From NCBI RefSeq assembly GCF_011455695.1, contig NZ_CP015030.1:62001-126000 (forward strand): DNA of 64,000 bases, read 5' to 3'. Below are positions 18,666-30,300 of the stretch, piece after piece (the stretch's first letter is position 1; each line of letters opens with the position of its first letter). Under the pieces are notes generated by a model that saw nothing but the letters and a program-made list of their open reading frames with translations, was not told the DNA's origin and searched no databases. The DNA comes from Mannheimia granulomatis (GTDB lineage Bacteria > Pseudomonadota > Gammaproteobacteria > Enterobacterales > Pasteurellaceae). The position numbers and the translations under genes are program-made.

Positions 18666-20990
18666 ATGACTCAATTAACAGACGCTCAACAAAAAGCGTG
18701 GGAAGGGTTTGCCGGTGGTGATTGGCAAACTGAAGTAAATGTACGTGATTTTATCCAAAAAAACTATACTCCGTATGAAGGTGATGAGTCTTTCTTAGCG
18801 GAAGTAACACCTGCCACCAGCAAATTGTGGGCGGATGTGATGGAGATGATCAAAGTGGAAAACAAAACCCACGAACCGTATGACATTGACTGTGATACAC
18901 CATCTACCATTACTTCACATGCACCGGGCTATATCAACAAAGATTTAGAGAAAATTGTAGGACTTCAAACTGATGCCCCGTTAAAACGTGCGATTATGCC
19001 GTTTGGCGGTATCAATATGGTAAAAGGTTCATGTAAAGTTTACCGTCGTGAACTAAAACCTGAAGTAGAGCAAATCTTTACCGAATACCGTAAAACCCAT
19101 AATCAAGGGGTGTTTGATGTTTATACACCGGATATTTTACGTTGCCGTAAATCGGGTGTAATCACAGGTTTACCGGATGCTTATGGTCGTGGTCGTATCA
19201 TTGGTGACTACCGTCGTATGGCACTTTACGGTGCAGATTTCTTAATGAAAGACAAACAACGTCAGTTTGCTTCATTACAATCTCGTTTAGAAGCTGGTGA
19301 AGATATTCAAGCAACTATTCAATTGCGTGAAGAAATTGCTGAGCAACATCGTGCTTTAGGCAAAATGAAAGAGATGGCAGCAAGCTACGGTTTTGATATT
19401 TCAGGCCCTGCAACTAATGCACAAGAAGCGGTGCAATGGACATATTTTGCTTACCTTGCAGCGGTGAAATCACAAAATGGTGCAGCAATGTCTTTCGGTC
19501 GTGTTTCTTCATTCTTAGATATCTATATTGAGCGTGATTTAAAAGCAGGAAAAATTACCGAGCAAGAAGCGCAAGAGTTAATTGACCACTTAGTAATGAA
19601 ATTACGTATGGTGCGTTTCTTACGTACACCTGAGTACGATCAATTATTCTCGGGTGACCCAATGTGGGCAACAGAAACTTTAGCTGGTATGGGATTAGAT
19701 GGTCGTACTTTAGTGACGAAAAACAGTTTCCGTATCTTACATACCCTTTACACAATGGGTCCATCACCGGAGCCAAACTTAACTATTCTTTGGTCTGAGC
19801 AATTACCAGAAGGCTTTAAACGCTATTGTGCAAAAGTTTCTATTGATACTTCATCGGTACAATACGAAAATGACGACTTAATGCGTCCGGACTTCAACAA
19901 TGATGACTATGCAATTGCGTGCTGCGTATCACCTATGATCGTGGGTAAAATGATGCAGTTCTTCGGTGCGCGTGCGAACTTAGCGAAAACTTTACTTTAC
20001 GCAATCAACGGCGGTGTGGATGAGAAATCAGGCGACCAAGTTGGCCCGAAAACCACGCCAATTACCAGCGAATACTTAGATTACGATGATGTAATGAACC
20101 GTTTAGACGGCTTTATGGATTGGTTGGCAACGCAATATGTTACCGCGTTAAATATCATTCACTTTATGCACGATAAATATGCGTATGAAGCGGCATTAAT
20201 GGCGTTACACGACCGTGATGTATTCCGCACAATGGCGTGTGGTATTGCAGGGCTTTCTGTTGCAGCAGACTCACTTTCAGCAATTAAATATGCGAAAGTA
20301 AAACCAATTCGTAGCGATATTGAAATTAAAAATAAAGCAGGCGAAGTGGTTGGTGTAGCGAAAAATGTCGCAACTGACTTTGAAATTGAGGGTGAATATC
20401 CACAATTCGGTAACAATGATAACCGTGTAGATGATATTGCTTGCGACTTAGTTGAACGCTTTATGAAGAAAATTCAAAAGCTTAAAACATACCGTAACGC
20501 AACACCAACACAATCAGTACTTACTATTACTTCTAACGTGGTTTATGGTAAGAAAACAGGTAATACACCGGACGGTCGTCGCTCAGGTGCGCCATTCGGA
20601 CCGGGTGCAAACCCAATGCACGGACGTGACCAAAAAGGTGCGGTAGCTTCATTGACGTCTGTGGCGAAACTGCCATTTGCTTACGCGAAAGATGGTATTT
20701 CTTATACCTTCTCAATCGTACCAAATGCGTTAGGTAAAGATATTGATGCCCAAAAACGCAACCTTGCAGGCTTAATGGATGGTTACTTCCACCATGAATC
20801 TACTGTGGAAGGTGGTCAACACTTAAATGTGAACGTATTGAACCGTGAAACATTACTTGATGCAGTAGAGAATCCGGAAAAATATCCACAATTAACTATT
20901 CGTGTATCAGGTTATGCGGTGCGTTTTAACTCTTTAACCAAAGAGCAACAAATGGACGTAATTACCCGTACCTTTACTGAATGTATGTAA
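18666..20990 (+). CDS. pflB: Formate acetyltransferase (pyruvate formate-lyase)
   Basis: Glycyl-radical enzyme that splits pyruvate with CoA into acetyl-CoA and formate during anaerobic growth. The 774-residue protein has the active cysteine pair C419-C420 (IACCVSPM) and the radical glycine G749 in [10 protein letters not shown] full ribosome binding site (AAAGAGGAC) precedes the ATG. Activation needs PflA, encoded at 22466, and formate leaves through FocA. Here rhuM separates pflB from pflA. Confidence 0.98.
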   Translation: MTQLTDAQQKAWEGFAGGDWQTEVNVRDFIQKNYTPYEGDESFLAEVTPATSKLWADVMEMIKVENKTHEPYDIDCDTPSTITSHAPGYINKDLEKIVGLQTDAPLKRAIMPFGGINMVKGSCKVYRRELKPEVEQIFTEYRKTHNQGVFDVYTPDILRCRKSGVITGLPDAYGRGRIIGDYRRMALYGADFLMKDKQRQFASLQSRLEAGEDIQATIQLREEIAEQHRALGKMKEMAASYGFDISGPATNAQEAVQWTYFAYLAAVKSQNGAAMSFGRVSSFLDIYIERDLKAGKITEQEAQELIDHLVMKLRMVRFLRTPEYDQLFSGDPMWATETLAGMGLDGRTLVTKNSFRILHTLYTMGPSPEPNLTILWSEQLPEGFKRYCAKVSIDTSSVQYENDDLMRPDFNNDDYAIACCVSPMIVGKMMQFFGARANLAKTLLYAINGGVDEKSGDQVGPKTTPITSEYLDYDDVMNRLDGFMDWLATQYVTALNIIHFMHDKYAYEAALMALHDRDVFRTMACGIAGLSVAADSLSAIKYAKVKPIRSDIEIKNKAGEVVGVAKNVATDFEIEGEYPQFGNNDNRVDDIACDLVERFMKKIQKLKTYRNATPTQSVLTITSNVVYGKKTGNTPDGRRSGAPFGPGANPMHGRDQKGAVASLTSVAKLPFAYAKDGISYTFSIVPNALGKDIDAQKRNLAGLMDGYFHHESTVEGGQHLNVNVLNRETLLDAVENPEKYPQLTIRVSGYAVRFNSLTKEQQMDVITRTFTECM

Positions 20991-21020
20991 TAGAAATTTG
21001 TAAAATTTCTAACAAAATCG

Positions 21021-21056
21021 ACCGCTTGTAGCAGTTTATGCCGCAAGCGGTTTTTT
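21021..21056 (+). terminator. Uptake-signal hairpin terminator after pflB
   Basis: ACCGCTTG (21021-21028) pairs with CAAGCGGT (21044-21051) and is followed by six T. The left arm is an exact uptake signal. Confidence 0.8.
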
Positions 21057-21146
21057 CTTTTGTGATCTCACTCGAAAAAGTGACTATTCCTTTACACAGC
21101 CTTAGTAATATTGTTTATAATTACAGTATCCATATAGGAGAAAGAG

Positions 21147-22172
21147 ATGTCTAAGCAAGATTTAATACGTTCCTCTGTGGCGGAATACCTCACTTTTATT
21201 ACCGCCACCGGCGAGAGCCAAGTTGATGCCATTTATGCCGATGAGAATGTATGGCTCAGCCAAAAGATGATGGCAATGTTGTATGATGTTGAACGCCATA
21301 CCATTAACTATCATCTTAAAAAAATCTTTACAGATAAAGAGTTAGCTGAAAATTCAGTTATTCGAAATTTTCGAATAACTGCTGAAGACGGTAAACACTA
21401 TAATTCGTTTCATTACAACCTCTCGGCGATTATTGCCGTTGGCTATAAAGTCAATTCTGAGCGAGCGGTGCAGTTTCGCAAATGGGCGACTGAAATTGTA
21501 CAGAGCTTTGCAATTAAAGGCTTTGCGATGGACGATGAACGCTTGAAAAACGACGGCACAATTTTAGGCAAAAAATACTTTGAAGAGCAGCTTGCCCGTA
21601 TTCGGGAAATTCGATTATCCGAACGTAAGTTCTACCAAAAAATCACCGATATTTATGCAACCGCTGTGGACTACGACCGTACCGCCACTGCCACCAAACG
21701 CTTTTTTTCTACCGTGCAGAACAAACTCCATTGGGCAATTCACGGACACACTGCCGCCGAGTTGATTATGGCACGAGCCAACGCCGAAAAACCGAATATG
21801 GGGCTAACGAATTGGAAAGACGCACCACAAGGCAAAATTTACCCCTTTGATGTAGTAGTTGCTAAAAATTACCTGTCTGACCATGAACTGGCTCAATTAC
21901 AACGGCTGGTATCGGCTTATCTAGATATGGCTGAAGATATGGCAGAACGCCAAATTCCAATGACAATGCAAGATTGGGAAACTCGCCTCAACCGTTTTCT
22001 TGCTGCTACTGATCGAGAAATCTTGCAAGATGCAGGCAAAGTAACCGCTGAAATCGCAAAATCGTTTGCCTTAAGCGAATTTGAAAAATACCGAGTGCAA
22101 CAAGATCTTACCTACGAAAGCGATTTTGATTTGCTAGTTAAAGAGATGGCTGCTAAATACTACGCCGGCTAA
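21147..22172 (+). CDS. rhuM: RhuM family protein
   Basis: The 341-residue protein has the Virulence_RhuM domain. Residues 30-60 (ADENVWLSQKMMAMLYDVERHTINYHLKKIF) look like a helix-turn-helix that is typical of the family, and VGYKVNSERAVQFRKWATEIVQSFAIKGFAMDDERLKN follows (about residues 105-140). The family is named from Salmonella pathogenicity island 3; its biochemical function is unknown, though it recurs in mobile and defense-like contexts. It has its own ribosome binding site (AGGAGAAAGAG) and sits between the pflB terminator and a palindrome at 22198, i.e. as a free-standing insert in the pfl region. Confidence 0.9.
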   Translation: MSKQDLIRSSVAEYLTFITATGESQVDAIYADENVWLSQKMMAMLYDVERHTINYHLKKIFTDKELAENSVIRNFRITAEDGKHYNSFHYNLSAIIAVGYKVNSERAVQFRKWATEIVQSFAIKGFAMDDERLKNDGTILGKKYFEEQLARIREIRLSERKFYQKITDIYATAVDYDRTATATKRFFSTVQNKLHWAIHGHTAAELIMARANAEKPNMGLTNWKDAPQGKIYPFDVVVAKNYLSDHELAQLQRLVSAYLDMAEDMAERQIPMTMQDWETRLNRFLAATDREILQDAGKVTAEIAKSFALSEFEKYRVQQDLTYESDFDLLVKEMAAKYYAG

Positions 22173-22197
22173 TTTTGCAAATTTTTACGGAAAATCG

Positions 22198-22213
22198 ACC
22201 GCTTGCAAGCGGT
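22198..22213. repeat. Perfect uptake-signal palindrome after rhuM
   Basis: ACCGCTTGCAAGCGGT is a perfect 16-base palindrome made of two head-to-head uptake-signal cores. It can form a hairpin 25 bases after the rhuM stop but has no T run. Confidence 0.7.
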
Positions 22214-22251
22214 TGAAGTGGGTTTAAGAAATTTGATTTTTTGCTGACTGT

Positions 22252-22359
22252 ATGGAAGGCTTTGATTGGAATAGCGATGAAGCCGGCTGCTATTGGCAGG
22301 AGTTAACCCAAACGCAAAAATCACTCTTAGTTGATTTTCTGAAAGAGATCAAAAAATAG
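22252..22359 (+). CDS. Possible 35-residue small protein
   Basis: An ATG frame of 35 codons encodes an acidic/aromatic peptide, MEGFDWNSDEAGCYW followed by QELTQTQKSLLVDFLKEIKK. The composition looks protein-like (amphipathic C-terminal helix) rather than random, and it lies in the otherwise empty 293-base gap between rhuM and pflA. No good Shine-Dalgarno is visible. It may be a real small gene or the remnant of a longer one brought in with rhuM. I do not recognise it. Confidence 0.35.
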   Translation: MEGFDWNSDEAGCYWQELTQTQKSLLVDFLKEIKK

Positions 22360-22465
22360 AGTCGGATTTCTCTTTGAGTAAAGCGTAGTTGCTTTATTTA
22401 TTTCTGCGAAAAACCTAAAATTTTGCTACAATTTATCAAAATTTTTTGAGGGTTGAGGTGAGCAA

Positions 22466-23206
22466 ATGTCTGTTGTTGGACGTATCCATTCTTATGAATC
22501 TTGCGGCACAGTAGATGGTCCGGGGATTCGTTTTATTCTTTTCTTACAAGGCTGTTTAATGCGTTGTAAATATTGCCATAATCGGGATACTTGGGATTTA
22601 GACGGTGGTAAAGAAATTACGGTTGAAGAGCTGATGAAAGAGGTTACTACCTACAAGCACTTTATGAAGGCGACCTGTGGTGGTGTAACGGCTTCGGGTG
22701 GCGAAGCGGTGTTGCAAATGGAATTTGTGCGGGATTGGTTTCGAGCTTGTAAAGCAGAAGGCATTAACACTTGCTTAGATACTAATGGTTTTGTACGCAG
22801 CTATAGCCCTGTGGTTGATGAAATGCTGGAAGTGACCGATTTAGTTTTGCTGGATTTAAAACAGCTCAATGATGAAGTTCACCAAGATTTGGTTGGTGTT
22901 TCTAATAAACGTACCTTGGATTTTGCTCGCTATCTGCAAAAAATGAATAAGCCGACTTGGGTTCGTTATGTAGTGGTGCCGGGTTATACGGACGATGATG
23001 ACTCTGCTCACCGTTTAGGGCAGTTTATTCAAGGAATGGATAATATCGAAAAAGTAGAGCTTCTGCCTTACCATCGATTAGGGGTACACAAATGGGAAAC
23101 CTTAGGCTATAAATATGAGTTAGAAGGCGTAATGCCTCCACCGAAAGAAAAGCTGGAGCATTTGCAGAATATTATTGAAAGCTACGGCCATAGTGTGAAA
23201 TTCTAA
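22466..23206 (+). CDS. pflA: Pyruvate formate-lyase activating enzyme
   Basis: Radical SAM enzyme that puts the glycyl radical on PflB. The 246-residue protein has the CX3CX2C iron-sulfur motif at C30, C34 and C37 ([11 protein letters not shown]) and the SAM-binding ASGGEAVLQ stretch. GAGGGTTGAGGTGAGCAA precedes the ATG. In E. coli pflA follows pflB directly; here rhuM and a putative small gene intervene, so pflA presumably has its own promoter in 22360-22450. Confidence 0.97.
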   Translation: MSVVGRIHSYESCGTVDGPGIRFILFLQGCLMRCKYCHNRDTWDLDGGKEITVEELMKEVTTYKHFMKATCGGVTASGGEAVLQMEFVRDWFRACKAEGINTCLDTNGFVRSYSPVVDEMLEVTDLVLLDLKQLNDEVHQDLVGVSNKRTLDFARYLQKMNKPTWVRYVVVPGYTDDDDSAHRLGQFIQGMDNIEKVELLPYHRLGVHKWETLGYKYELEGVMPPPKEKLEHLQNIIESYGHSVKF

Positions 23207-23208
23207 AG

Positions 23209-23274
23209 ACAAGCGGTCATATTTTGTGATTTTTTTGCAAAAAATTATTGAAATATGATCGCTTGTTTTCTTTT
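23209..23274 (+). terminator. Long uptake-signal inverted repeat after pflA
   Basis: ACAAGCGGTCATATTT (from 23209) pairs with AAATATGATCGCTTGT (23251-23266) with one mismatch, followed by TTTCTTTT. The left arm is an exact uptake signal; the right arm is a one-base variant. Confidence 0.7.
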
Positions 23275-23341
23275 CTATCAAACTTTGTGTATTATCTGGT
23301 GACAAATTATTGATTTTGACCCTATAAGTAAGGAAAAAATA

Positions 23342-25384
23342 ATGTCTAACCCTCTTTTAAATTACACAGGCTTGCCTGTGTTCTCACAAATCAAACCTGA
23401 ACATATCAAACCAGCGGTAGAAGCCGTTATCAAAGAATGCCGTGAAACCGTAGAAGCGGTAGCGAAAATTGAAAACCCGACTTGGGAAAATTTCTATATG
23501 CCACAAGCAATGGCGGGCGATAAATTCTCTCGTGCGTGGTCGCCTGTCGGGCATTTAAATGCAGTGAAAAATTCTCCTGAATTGCGTGAGGCTTACCAAG
23601 CCTGCTTGCCGCTATTATCGGAATACAGCACTTGGGCAGGACAACACCAAGGATTGTATCAAGGTTATGTAAAGCTGAAAAATAGCCCTGAGTTTGAAAC
23701 CTATTCGGTTGCACAGAAAAAAGCGATTGAGAATAGCCTGAAAGATTTTGAACTATCGGGTATTTCTTTGCCGGCGGATAAACAAAAACGCTATGGTGAA
23801 ATTTCTGCCCGTTTATCTGAACTTAGCTCACAATTTAGTAATAATGTGCTAGATGCCACAATGGGCTGGGATATTGTGATTACTGATGAAGCTCAACTCA
23901 AAGGTTTACCGGAATCCGCCCTTGAAGCCGCAAAATTATCCGCTGAAAGCAAAGGCAAAAAAGGCTATCGTTTTACGCTTGAGTTCCCAAGCTATCTGCC
24001 TGTGATGACTTATTGTGAAAACAAAGCGTTACGTGAGGAAATGTACCGTGCTTTTGTTACTCGAGCCTCCGACCAAGGCCCGAATGCCGGCAAATGGGAT
24101 AACAGCCCGATCATTGATGAAATCCTTAAATTACGCCACGAAAACGCACAATTACTTGGTTTCAAAACCTATGCCGATTATTCTCTTGCCACAAAAATGG
24201 CGGAGAATCCGCAACAAGTGTTGGATTTCTTAAACGATTTGGCTACTCGCTCAAAAGCACAGGGCAAAAACGAATTATGTGAATTGAAAAAGTTCACCAA
24301 AGAATACTTTGGCGTAGAGCATTTGGATTTATGGGATATCACTTTCTATAGTGAAAAACAAAAGCAAGCGTTGTTCTCAATTAACGATGAAGAACTTCGT
24401 CCATACTTTCCGGAAAACCGTGTGCTTTCAGGCTTATTTGAAGTGATGAAACGTGTTTTTGGTATGCGTGTCGAAGAACAGCAAGGCGTGGATGTTTGGC
24501 ATAAAGATGTGCGTTTTTTCAATATTTTTGATAAAAACGACCGCTTGCGTGGCTCATTCTACCTTGATTTATACGCCCGTGAAAACAAACGCGGCGGAGC
24601 GTGGATGGATGATTGTATCAACCAAAAACGTTTGGCAGACGGCTCATTACAAAAACCTGTCGCCTATTTAACTTGTAACTTCAACAAGCCGATTGGCGAT
24701 AAGCCAGCATTATTCACTCATGATGAGGTAACGACCTTATTCCACGAATTTGGGCACGGCATTCACCATATGCTGACTGAAATTGATGTGGGCGATGTTG
24801 CCGGCATTAACGGTGTACCTTGGGATGCAGTGGAATTACCAAGCCAATTCCTCGAAAATTGGTGCTGGGAAGAGGAGGCGTTAGCCTTTATTTCAGGGCA
24901 TTATGAAACCGGCGAGCCATTACCAAAAGCAAAATTAGAGCAGTTATTGGCGGCGAAAAACTTCCAAGCAGCAATGTTCGTGTTACGCCAATTAGAGTTC
25001 GGCTTGTTTGATTTCCGCCTACATACCGAATACGACCCAACAAAACAAGGGCAAGTGTTGGCATTATTAAAAGAAGTGAAAGAGAAAGTGGCGGTGGCAA
25101 AAGGTGTGGATTGGGCTAGAACGCCACATAGTTTCTCGCATATTTTTGCAGGAGGCTATGCCGCCGGTTACTATAGCTACTTATGGGCGGAAGTGCTGTC
25201 AGCAGATGCTTATTCGCGTTTTGAGGAAGAAGGCATTTTCAACGCTAAAACAGGGCAATCGTTCTTAGATAACATCTTAACCTGTGGTGGTTCGGAAGAG
25301 CCAATGGTACTCTTTGAACGTTTCCGTGGGCGAAAACCAACTCTGGATGCCTTACTCAGACATAAAGGGATTTCAGGTAATTAA
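23342..25384 (+). CDS. prlC: Oligopeptidase A
   Basis: Cytoplasmic M3 zinc metallopeptidase that degrades short peptides, including signal peptide fragments. The 680-residue protein has the HEFGH zinc motif (H468 to H472) with the downstream glutamate region ELPSQFLENWCWEEEAL, and starts MSNPLLNYTGLPVFSQIKPEHIKPAVE as in other family members. Ribosome binding site AAGGAAAAA. A clean hairpin terminator follows at 25420. Confidence 0.95.
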   Translation: MSNPLLNYTGLPVFSQIKPEHIKPAVEAVIKECRETVEAVAKIENPTWENFYMPQAMAGDKFSRAWSPVGHLNAVKNSPELREAYQACLPLLSEYSTWAGQHQGLYQGYVKLKNSPEFETYSVAQKKAIENSLKDFELSGISLPADKQKRYGEISARLSELSSQFSNNVLDATMGWDIVITDEAQLKGLPESALEAAKLSAESKGKKGYRFTLEFPSYLPVMTYCENKALREEMYRAFVTRASDQGPNAGKWDNSPIIDEILKLRHENAQLLGFKTYADYSLATKMAENPQQVLDFLNDLATRSKAQGKNELCELKKFTKEYFGVEHLDLWDITFYSEKQKQALFSINDEELRPYFPENRVLSGLFEVMKRVFGMRVEEQQGVDVWHKDVRFFNIFDKNDRLRGSFYLDLYARENKRGGAWMDDCINQKRLADGSLQKPVAYLTCNFNKPIGDKPALFTHDEVTTLFHEFGHGIHHMLTEIDVGDVAGINGVPWDAVELPSQFLENWCWEEEALAFISGHYETGEPLPKAKLEQLLAAKNFQAAMFVLRQLEFGLFDFRLHTEYDPTKQGQVLALLKEVKEKVAVAKGVDWARTPHSFSHIFAGGYAAGYYSYLWAEVLSADAYSRFEEEGIFNAKTGQSFLDNILTCGGSEEPMVLFERFRGRKPTLDALLRHKGISGN

Positions 25385-25419
25385 GACAGCGGAATATAGC
25401 ATAGAATAATATTCAGATA

Positions 25420-25454
25420 AGCCTCCATTAATTGTAATAAATGGAGGCTTTATT
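25420..25454 (+). terminator. Terminator after prlC
   Basis: AGCCTCCATT (25420-25429) pairs perfectly with AATGGAGGCT (25440-25449), followed by TTATT. It closes prlC just before the CDI locus promoter. Confidence 0.75.
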
Positions 25455-25458
25455 ATGG

Positions 25459-25487
25459 TTGACAATAAATAATCATTTACTTCAAAT
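25459..25487 (+). promoter_or_regulatory. Candidate sigma-70 promoter of the CDI locus
   Basis: TTGACA (25459-25464), a 17-base spacer and TCAAAT (25482-25487) lie 63 bases before the cdiB ATG and immediately after the prlC terminator. The -35 is perfect; the -10 matches at four of six. Confidence 0.5.
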
Positions 25488-25549
25488 AAAGTATAAATAG
25501 TTTATTCTCTATGTTAAAATTTTGCGACTCAGTATTAGGATATAATTAT

Positions 25550-27283
25550 ATGAAACGTTATTCATTACTTTTATGGACTATTTTCCCTAAGTTAGTGGTT
25601 GCAGCACCTCAATTAGACCCTTATTTAAATCAAATTGATGCAACTCAGCAACAACGCCAAACCCAGCAACAAAAAGAGCAAGAACGACAATTTACCCCTT
25701 CTGCCGATGTGCGTACAGATTTAACTCAAGATAGTCTATTTTTATCAAATCACGAATCTCCTTGTTACCCTATTCACCAAATTACCATAACCGATTACGC
25801 TAGCCCCTCCCAAACCAGTCAATTCCAATGGGCATTTGAAAAAGCTGCCAAATCACTCCGTTTGACATTACCACACTGTTTTGGTGGTGAAGGTTTAGGT
25901 ATATTGATGAAGCAGGTGCAAAATGAAATTATCGGTCGTGGTTATGTGACCACTCGAGTGGTGACTCAAGAGCAAGATTTGCGTGGCGGAAAGTTAGCAT
26001 TAACAGTGATTCCCGGCAAAGTGCGTAATACGCTAGTTGCAGACAGCGGAATTGTGCCTCGATTCACACCGTTACACGCTTTTACAGCTTTAACCTTTGA
26101 GTCGGGTGATTTACTGAATGTTCGAGATATTGAACAGTCGTTAGAAAACTTAAAGCGAGTGCCAACGGTTGAAGCGAATATTGAGATTTTACCGAGCGAA
26201 AGTGATAAAGCTGAAGTGGGTGAAAGTGATTTAAAAATCAGCTATAACCAAGCTTTTCCATTTCGTCTGAATTTAGGATTAGATGATGCCGGCTCCACCT
26301 CAACGGGTAAATGGCAAGCCAGCGGCACACTTTCTATTGATAATATTTTTTCTGCAAACGACCTTTTCTATACTTCTTTTACTCACTCCATTAAACAAAA
26401 AGGCGATGATAACGGCAAGCGTGCCAGCAAAAATTTCTCTCTTTACTATTCGATTCCGTTTGGCTATTGGCAGCTAGCCTTTTCCCACACCCAAAATCGT
26501 TATCACCAAGAAGTATTTGGGGCTTTCGATAAAAGCTACATGTATGCAGGTGAAAGTGATACTGATAAGTTAACCCTTTCTTACTTGATTTACCGAGACA
26601 GCACACGCAAAACCGGTATTTCCGGTTCGCTTTGGTCTCGTCAATCTCAAAACTATATTGACGGTGGTGAAGTTGAGGTACAAAAGCGTCGAATGGCAGG
26701 TTGGGAAGTCGGTTTTAACCATAAAGAATACTTTCCAGCGGCAACTTTAGAGTTTTCTGCAAGCTTCAAGCGTGGTACTGCTGCTCGGGGTTCCTTATCT
26801 GCTCCTGAAGAGCTTTATGGCGAAGGCACATCTCGTCCGAAAATCATTACAGCCGGCGTGAGCTTAACCAAACCGTTTCAATGGGAAAATCAATCTTGGC
26901 AGTGGCAAAGTAGTTTGAATGCTCAGTGGAACAAAACCCCATTGATTCCGCAAGACCGTTTTTCGATTGGCAGCCGTTATACGGTTCGAGGCTTTGATGG
27001 TGAACTTTCACTTTCCGGTGAGCGTGGCTGGAACTGGCGAAATGAACTGGTTTGGCAGTTTAGACCAACGCATGCTTTTTATTGGGCGGTTGATGGTGGG
27101 CGGGTATCCGGCTGGTCTACGGAAAATCGGCTGGGACATCACCTAATGGGTACGGCGATTGGTTTACGCGGTAGTGTAAAAGGGTTTAGTTATGATGTTT
27201 TTATGGGCAGACCGATGCGTAAACCGGAAGGTTTTAGAACCTCTGATGCCGTTGCCGGTTTTAATATCGGCTACAATTTTTAA
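25550..27283 (+). CDS. cdiB: Two-partner secretion outer-membrane transporter (CdiB/FhaC/ShlB family)
   Basis: Omp85-superfamily barrel that exports the large partner CdiA across the outer membrane. The 577-residue protein has a signal peptide ending VVAAPQLD, a Gln-rich N-terminal helix region (residues 27-45), POTRA domains (CYPIHQITITD... and GYVTTRVVTQEQDL), and the barrel with the VRGF lid-loop motif (YTVRGFDGELSLSGERGWNWRNEL). The ATG at 25550 follows TTAGGAT; a longer in-frame start at 25511 would precede the signal peptide and is rejected. cdiA begins 49 bases later. Confidence 0.93.
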   Translation: MKRYSLLLWTIFPKLVVAAPQLDPYLNQIDATQQQRQTQQQKEQERQFTPSADVRTDLTQDSLFLSNHESPCYPIHQITITDYASPSQTSQFQWAFEKAAKSLRLTLPHCFGGEGLGILMKQVQNEIIGRGYVTTRVVTQEQDLRGGKLALTVIPGKVRNTLVADSGIVPRFTPLHAFTALTFESGDLLNVRDIEQSLENLKRVPTVEANIEILPSESDKAEVGESDLKISYNQAFPFRLNLGLDDAGSTSTGKWQASGTLSIDNIFSANDLFYTSFTHSIKQKGDDNGKRASKNFSLYYSIPFGYWQLAFSHTQNRYHQEVFGAFDKSYMYAGESDTDKLTLSYLIYRDSTRKTGISGSLWSRQSQNYIDGGEVEVQKRRMAGWEVGFNHKEYFPAATLEFSASFKRGTAARGSLSAPEELYGEGTSRPKIITAGVSLTKPFQWENQSWQWQSSLNAQWNKTPLIPQDRFSIGSRYTVRGFDGELSLSGERGWNWRNELVWQFRPTHAFYWAVDGGRVSGWSTENRLGHHLMGTAIGLRGSVKGFSYDVFMGRPMRKPEGFRTSDAVAGFNIGYNF

Positions 27284-27332
27284 TTTATTTTTCGGGCAAG
27301 CCAAATTTTGGCAAAGATTTAAGGATTAAAGT

Positions 27333-30300
27333 ATGAACAAACAATGTTTCCGAGTCATTTTCAGCAAAACATTACAACGTTTAGTTGTCGTTTCTGAATT
27401 AGCCAAATCTGAAGGGAAATCAACAGAATCCTCGTCAAGCGGTCAGATTTTGCAAAAAATTTGCAAGATAAGACCGCTTGTATTTAGTTTGTTCTGTGCC
27501 TTGGGCTTTGTCAGTTTTTCGGAGAATGTCTTTGCGGACTTAATTATTCAAGCTGATAGTTCTGCTTCGAAAAATCAGCAGCCGATTATCTTACAAACCG
27601 CAAACGGCTTACCTCAAGTCAATATCCAAACCCCGAACGATAAAGGGCTTTCTCACAACAAATACAGCCAATTTGATGTTGCCGAGAAAGGGGCGATTTT
27701 AAATAACAGCCGCACGACTACCCAAACCCAACAAGCAGGATTAGTGCAGGGCAATCCTTATTTAGCACGCGGTGAAGCGAAGGTGATTTTAAACGAAGTC
27801 AATTCCAACAAACCTTCTGTAATGAAAGGCTATGTGGAGGTTGCGGGGAAAAAAGCCGATGTGATTATCGCCAACCCAAGCGGCTTACATTGCGAAGGCT
27901 GTGGGATTATTAATTCCGACCGAGCGACTTTTACTACCGGCAAGCCGGAAATCAAAAACGGGCAGGTGGATAACTTCAAAGTTGAGGCGGGCAAAGTAAA
28001 AGTCAGTAGTAAAGGGCTGGACAACAGCCGTGTGGACTACACCGAAATTCTTGCCCGAGAAGCCGAGGTGAATGCCGGAATTTGGTCGAAGAAAGAGACA
28101 AAGGTGATTACCGGTAAAAACACCGTCAAGCGGTCGGAAACGGACAAAAATTTGCAAATTATTAATACAAAACAACCGCTTGCAGGTGAGACTAAACCAC
28201 AGGTAGCAATTGATGTGGGCGAACTGGGCGGCATGTATTCGGGCAAAATCCACCTCATCGGCACGGAAAAGGGCGTGGGGGTTCGCAATGCAGGACATAT
28301 TGGCGCGAGTAGTGAAACGCTACAAATCGACAGCCAAGGACGAATTGTGAATACCGGCACGCTCAATGCAGCCAAACCGGTGATATTAACCGCAAGCCAA
28401 GGAATTGAAAATAAAGGGAAAATTGAGAATAGGCAGGGGGATATTACATTTAATACATTGGCTGATATTAAGCAAGATGGCTCTATTGTTGCTCGTGCAG
28501 GGAATATCTATAAAACCGCAAATCAGGCTATTACTCAAAATGGTGAAACGGTCGCAAAAGATAATATTACCTATAAATCACCAAAAGTGGTTGCATCAAC
28601 TCAATCACTTATTGCTGCCGGTATTGATGTTAAAGACACCGCGCAGGGTGAGGTACGTTCTCTTGAAAAAGCATCTGCTAAAACGATTACGGTTGCTACA
28701 ACAGGCAAAGCGACTTTACAGGGCAAAAATATTGCTTCAGGTAATATTAAGATAAGTGCTTCAGAGGCAAATTTAGATAATAGTCATACCTCCGCGTATT
28801 CCATTAATGCCACCGCTTCTCAAGGCAAAATTCAAGCGAATAATGCTACAGTAATTGCAAATAAAGATTTAACTCTAGCGACTCCAACTTTGCTTGAAAC
28901 CAAGGATAGCTATTTAAAAGCAGAACGTATCACAACCAAACAACGCTCGCTAAATACTCAAAATGCGATTTTGGAGCAAACCGGTACTGGAGAATTGACT
29001 ATCAAAGTAGTAGATAGGCTACAAAATCAAGGCGGGACATTTAAAACTCAAGGTGATTTAGACATTAAGGCAAACGGTGTAGACAATCAACAGGGGCGAT
29101 TGTTAGCCAATGGAAAATTAACCGTGAATACCGGAAAAGGTAAAGTTGATTCAATCAATGGAACAATGTTATCTAATCAGAGTCTTTCGATAACTTCGGG
29201 TGAGCTGATTAATGATGGAGGTTTAATTCAATCTAATCAAAATGTTACTATCAATACTCAAGGACAAGCCCTATCTAACAAGCGGACTTTAACTGATACA
29301 CAAGATAAAGGAATTGTGGCACTTGGTGCTTTAAATATTCAGACAGCAAATGTTGCTAACAAGCAAGGGCGGATTGTTAGTGCAGGTAAGCAGGCTCTTA
29401 ATATTACAAATATCGATAATCAACAAGGTTTGGTTTACGCTCAGCAGGATTTAACGCTAAGCGGTACTAATCTTGCTAATAATAAAGGTAATATTCGTTC
29501 TGGTACGCAGGCTAATATTACGTTATTGGCTAATTTAAATCAGCAGAATGGCACGATTCAAGCACAGGAATTAAATTTAACTGCTAATACACTAAATTCA
29601 ATTACTCAAAGTTTAATTTTTGCTGATAGTCTGAATATTACAACATCAACAGAATTAAGTAATAAAGATAGCCGAATTATTTCGAAATTTGATGGTAATA
29701 TTAAAACTGGCAGTAAGTTAGATAATACGAATAGTACTATTGGCAGCCAGAAACTCTCTTTAACGATTGATACGAATAATCACCGCCTAGAAAGTAAAAA
29801 AGGAAATATTGTTGCTGCTCAAAATATTAATATTAACAGCGGGATTATTGAAAATAATCAAGGCCTGATCTCAGCAAATGAAGTTATTCTTAATAGCAAT
29901 AATCATTCAATTAATAACCAAGATACATTATTAGAAAATCAGGATAATAGAGGAATTATTGCACAGCATTCATTAACTTTAAATACAGGCTCTCTGAATA
30001 ACAATAATGGCAATATTCTTTCACGAAAAAATAGTACCATAAATACTACATCACTCGTTAATAATCAGGGTGAAATACGTACACAATCACAGATTAATTT
30101 AAATACCAATACACTCTCACAGAATTCAGGTTTAATTACCGCAAATATTGTCAATTTGGTTGCTGACTTCATTAAATCAAGTAAGCAGAGCGAAATCAGC
30201 GGCAATCAAGTGAATGTGGCTGCACAAACTCTCAATAATCAAGAGAGTAAATTGATTGCACAACATTTAGCAAATATTGACGTAAATCAGGGGATTCAAA

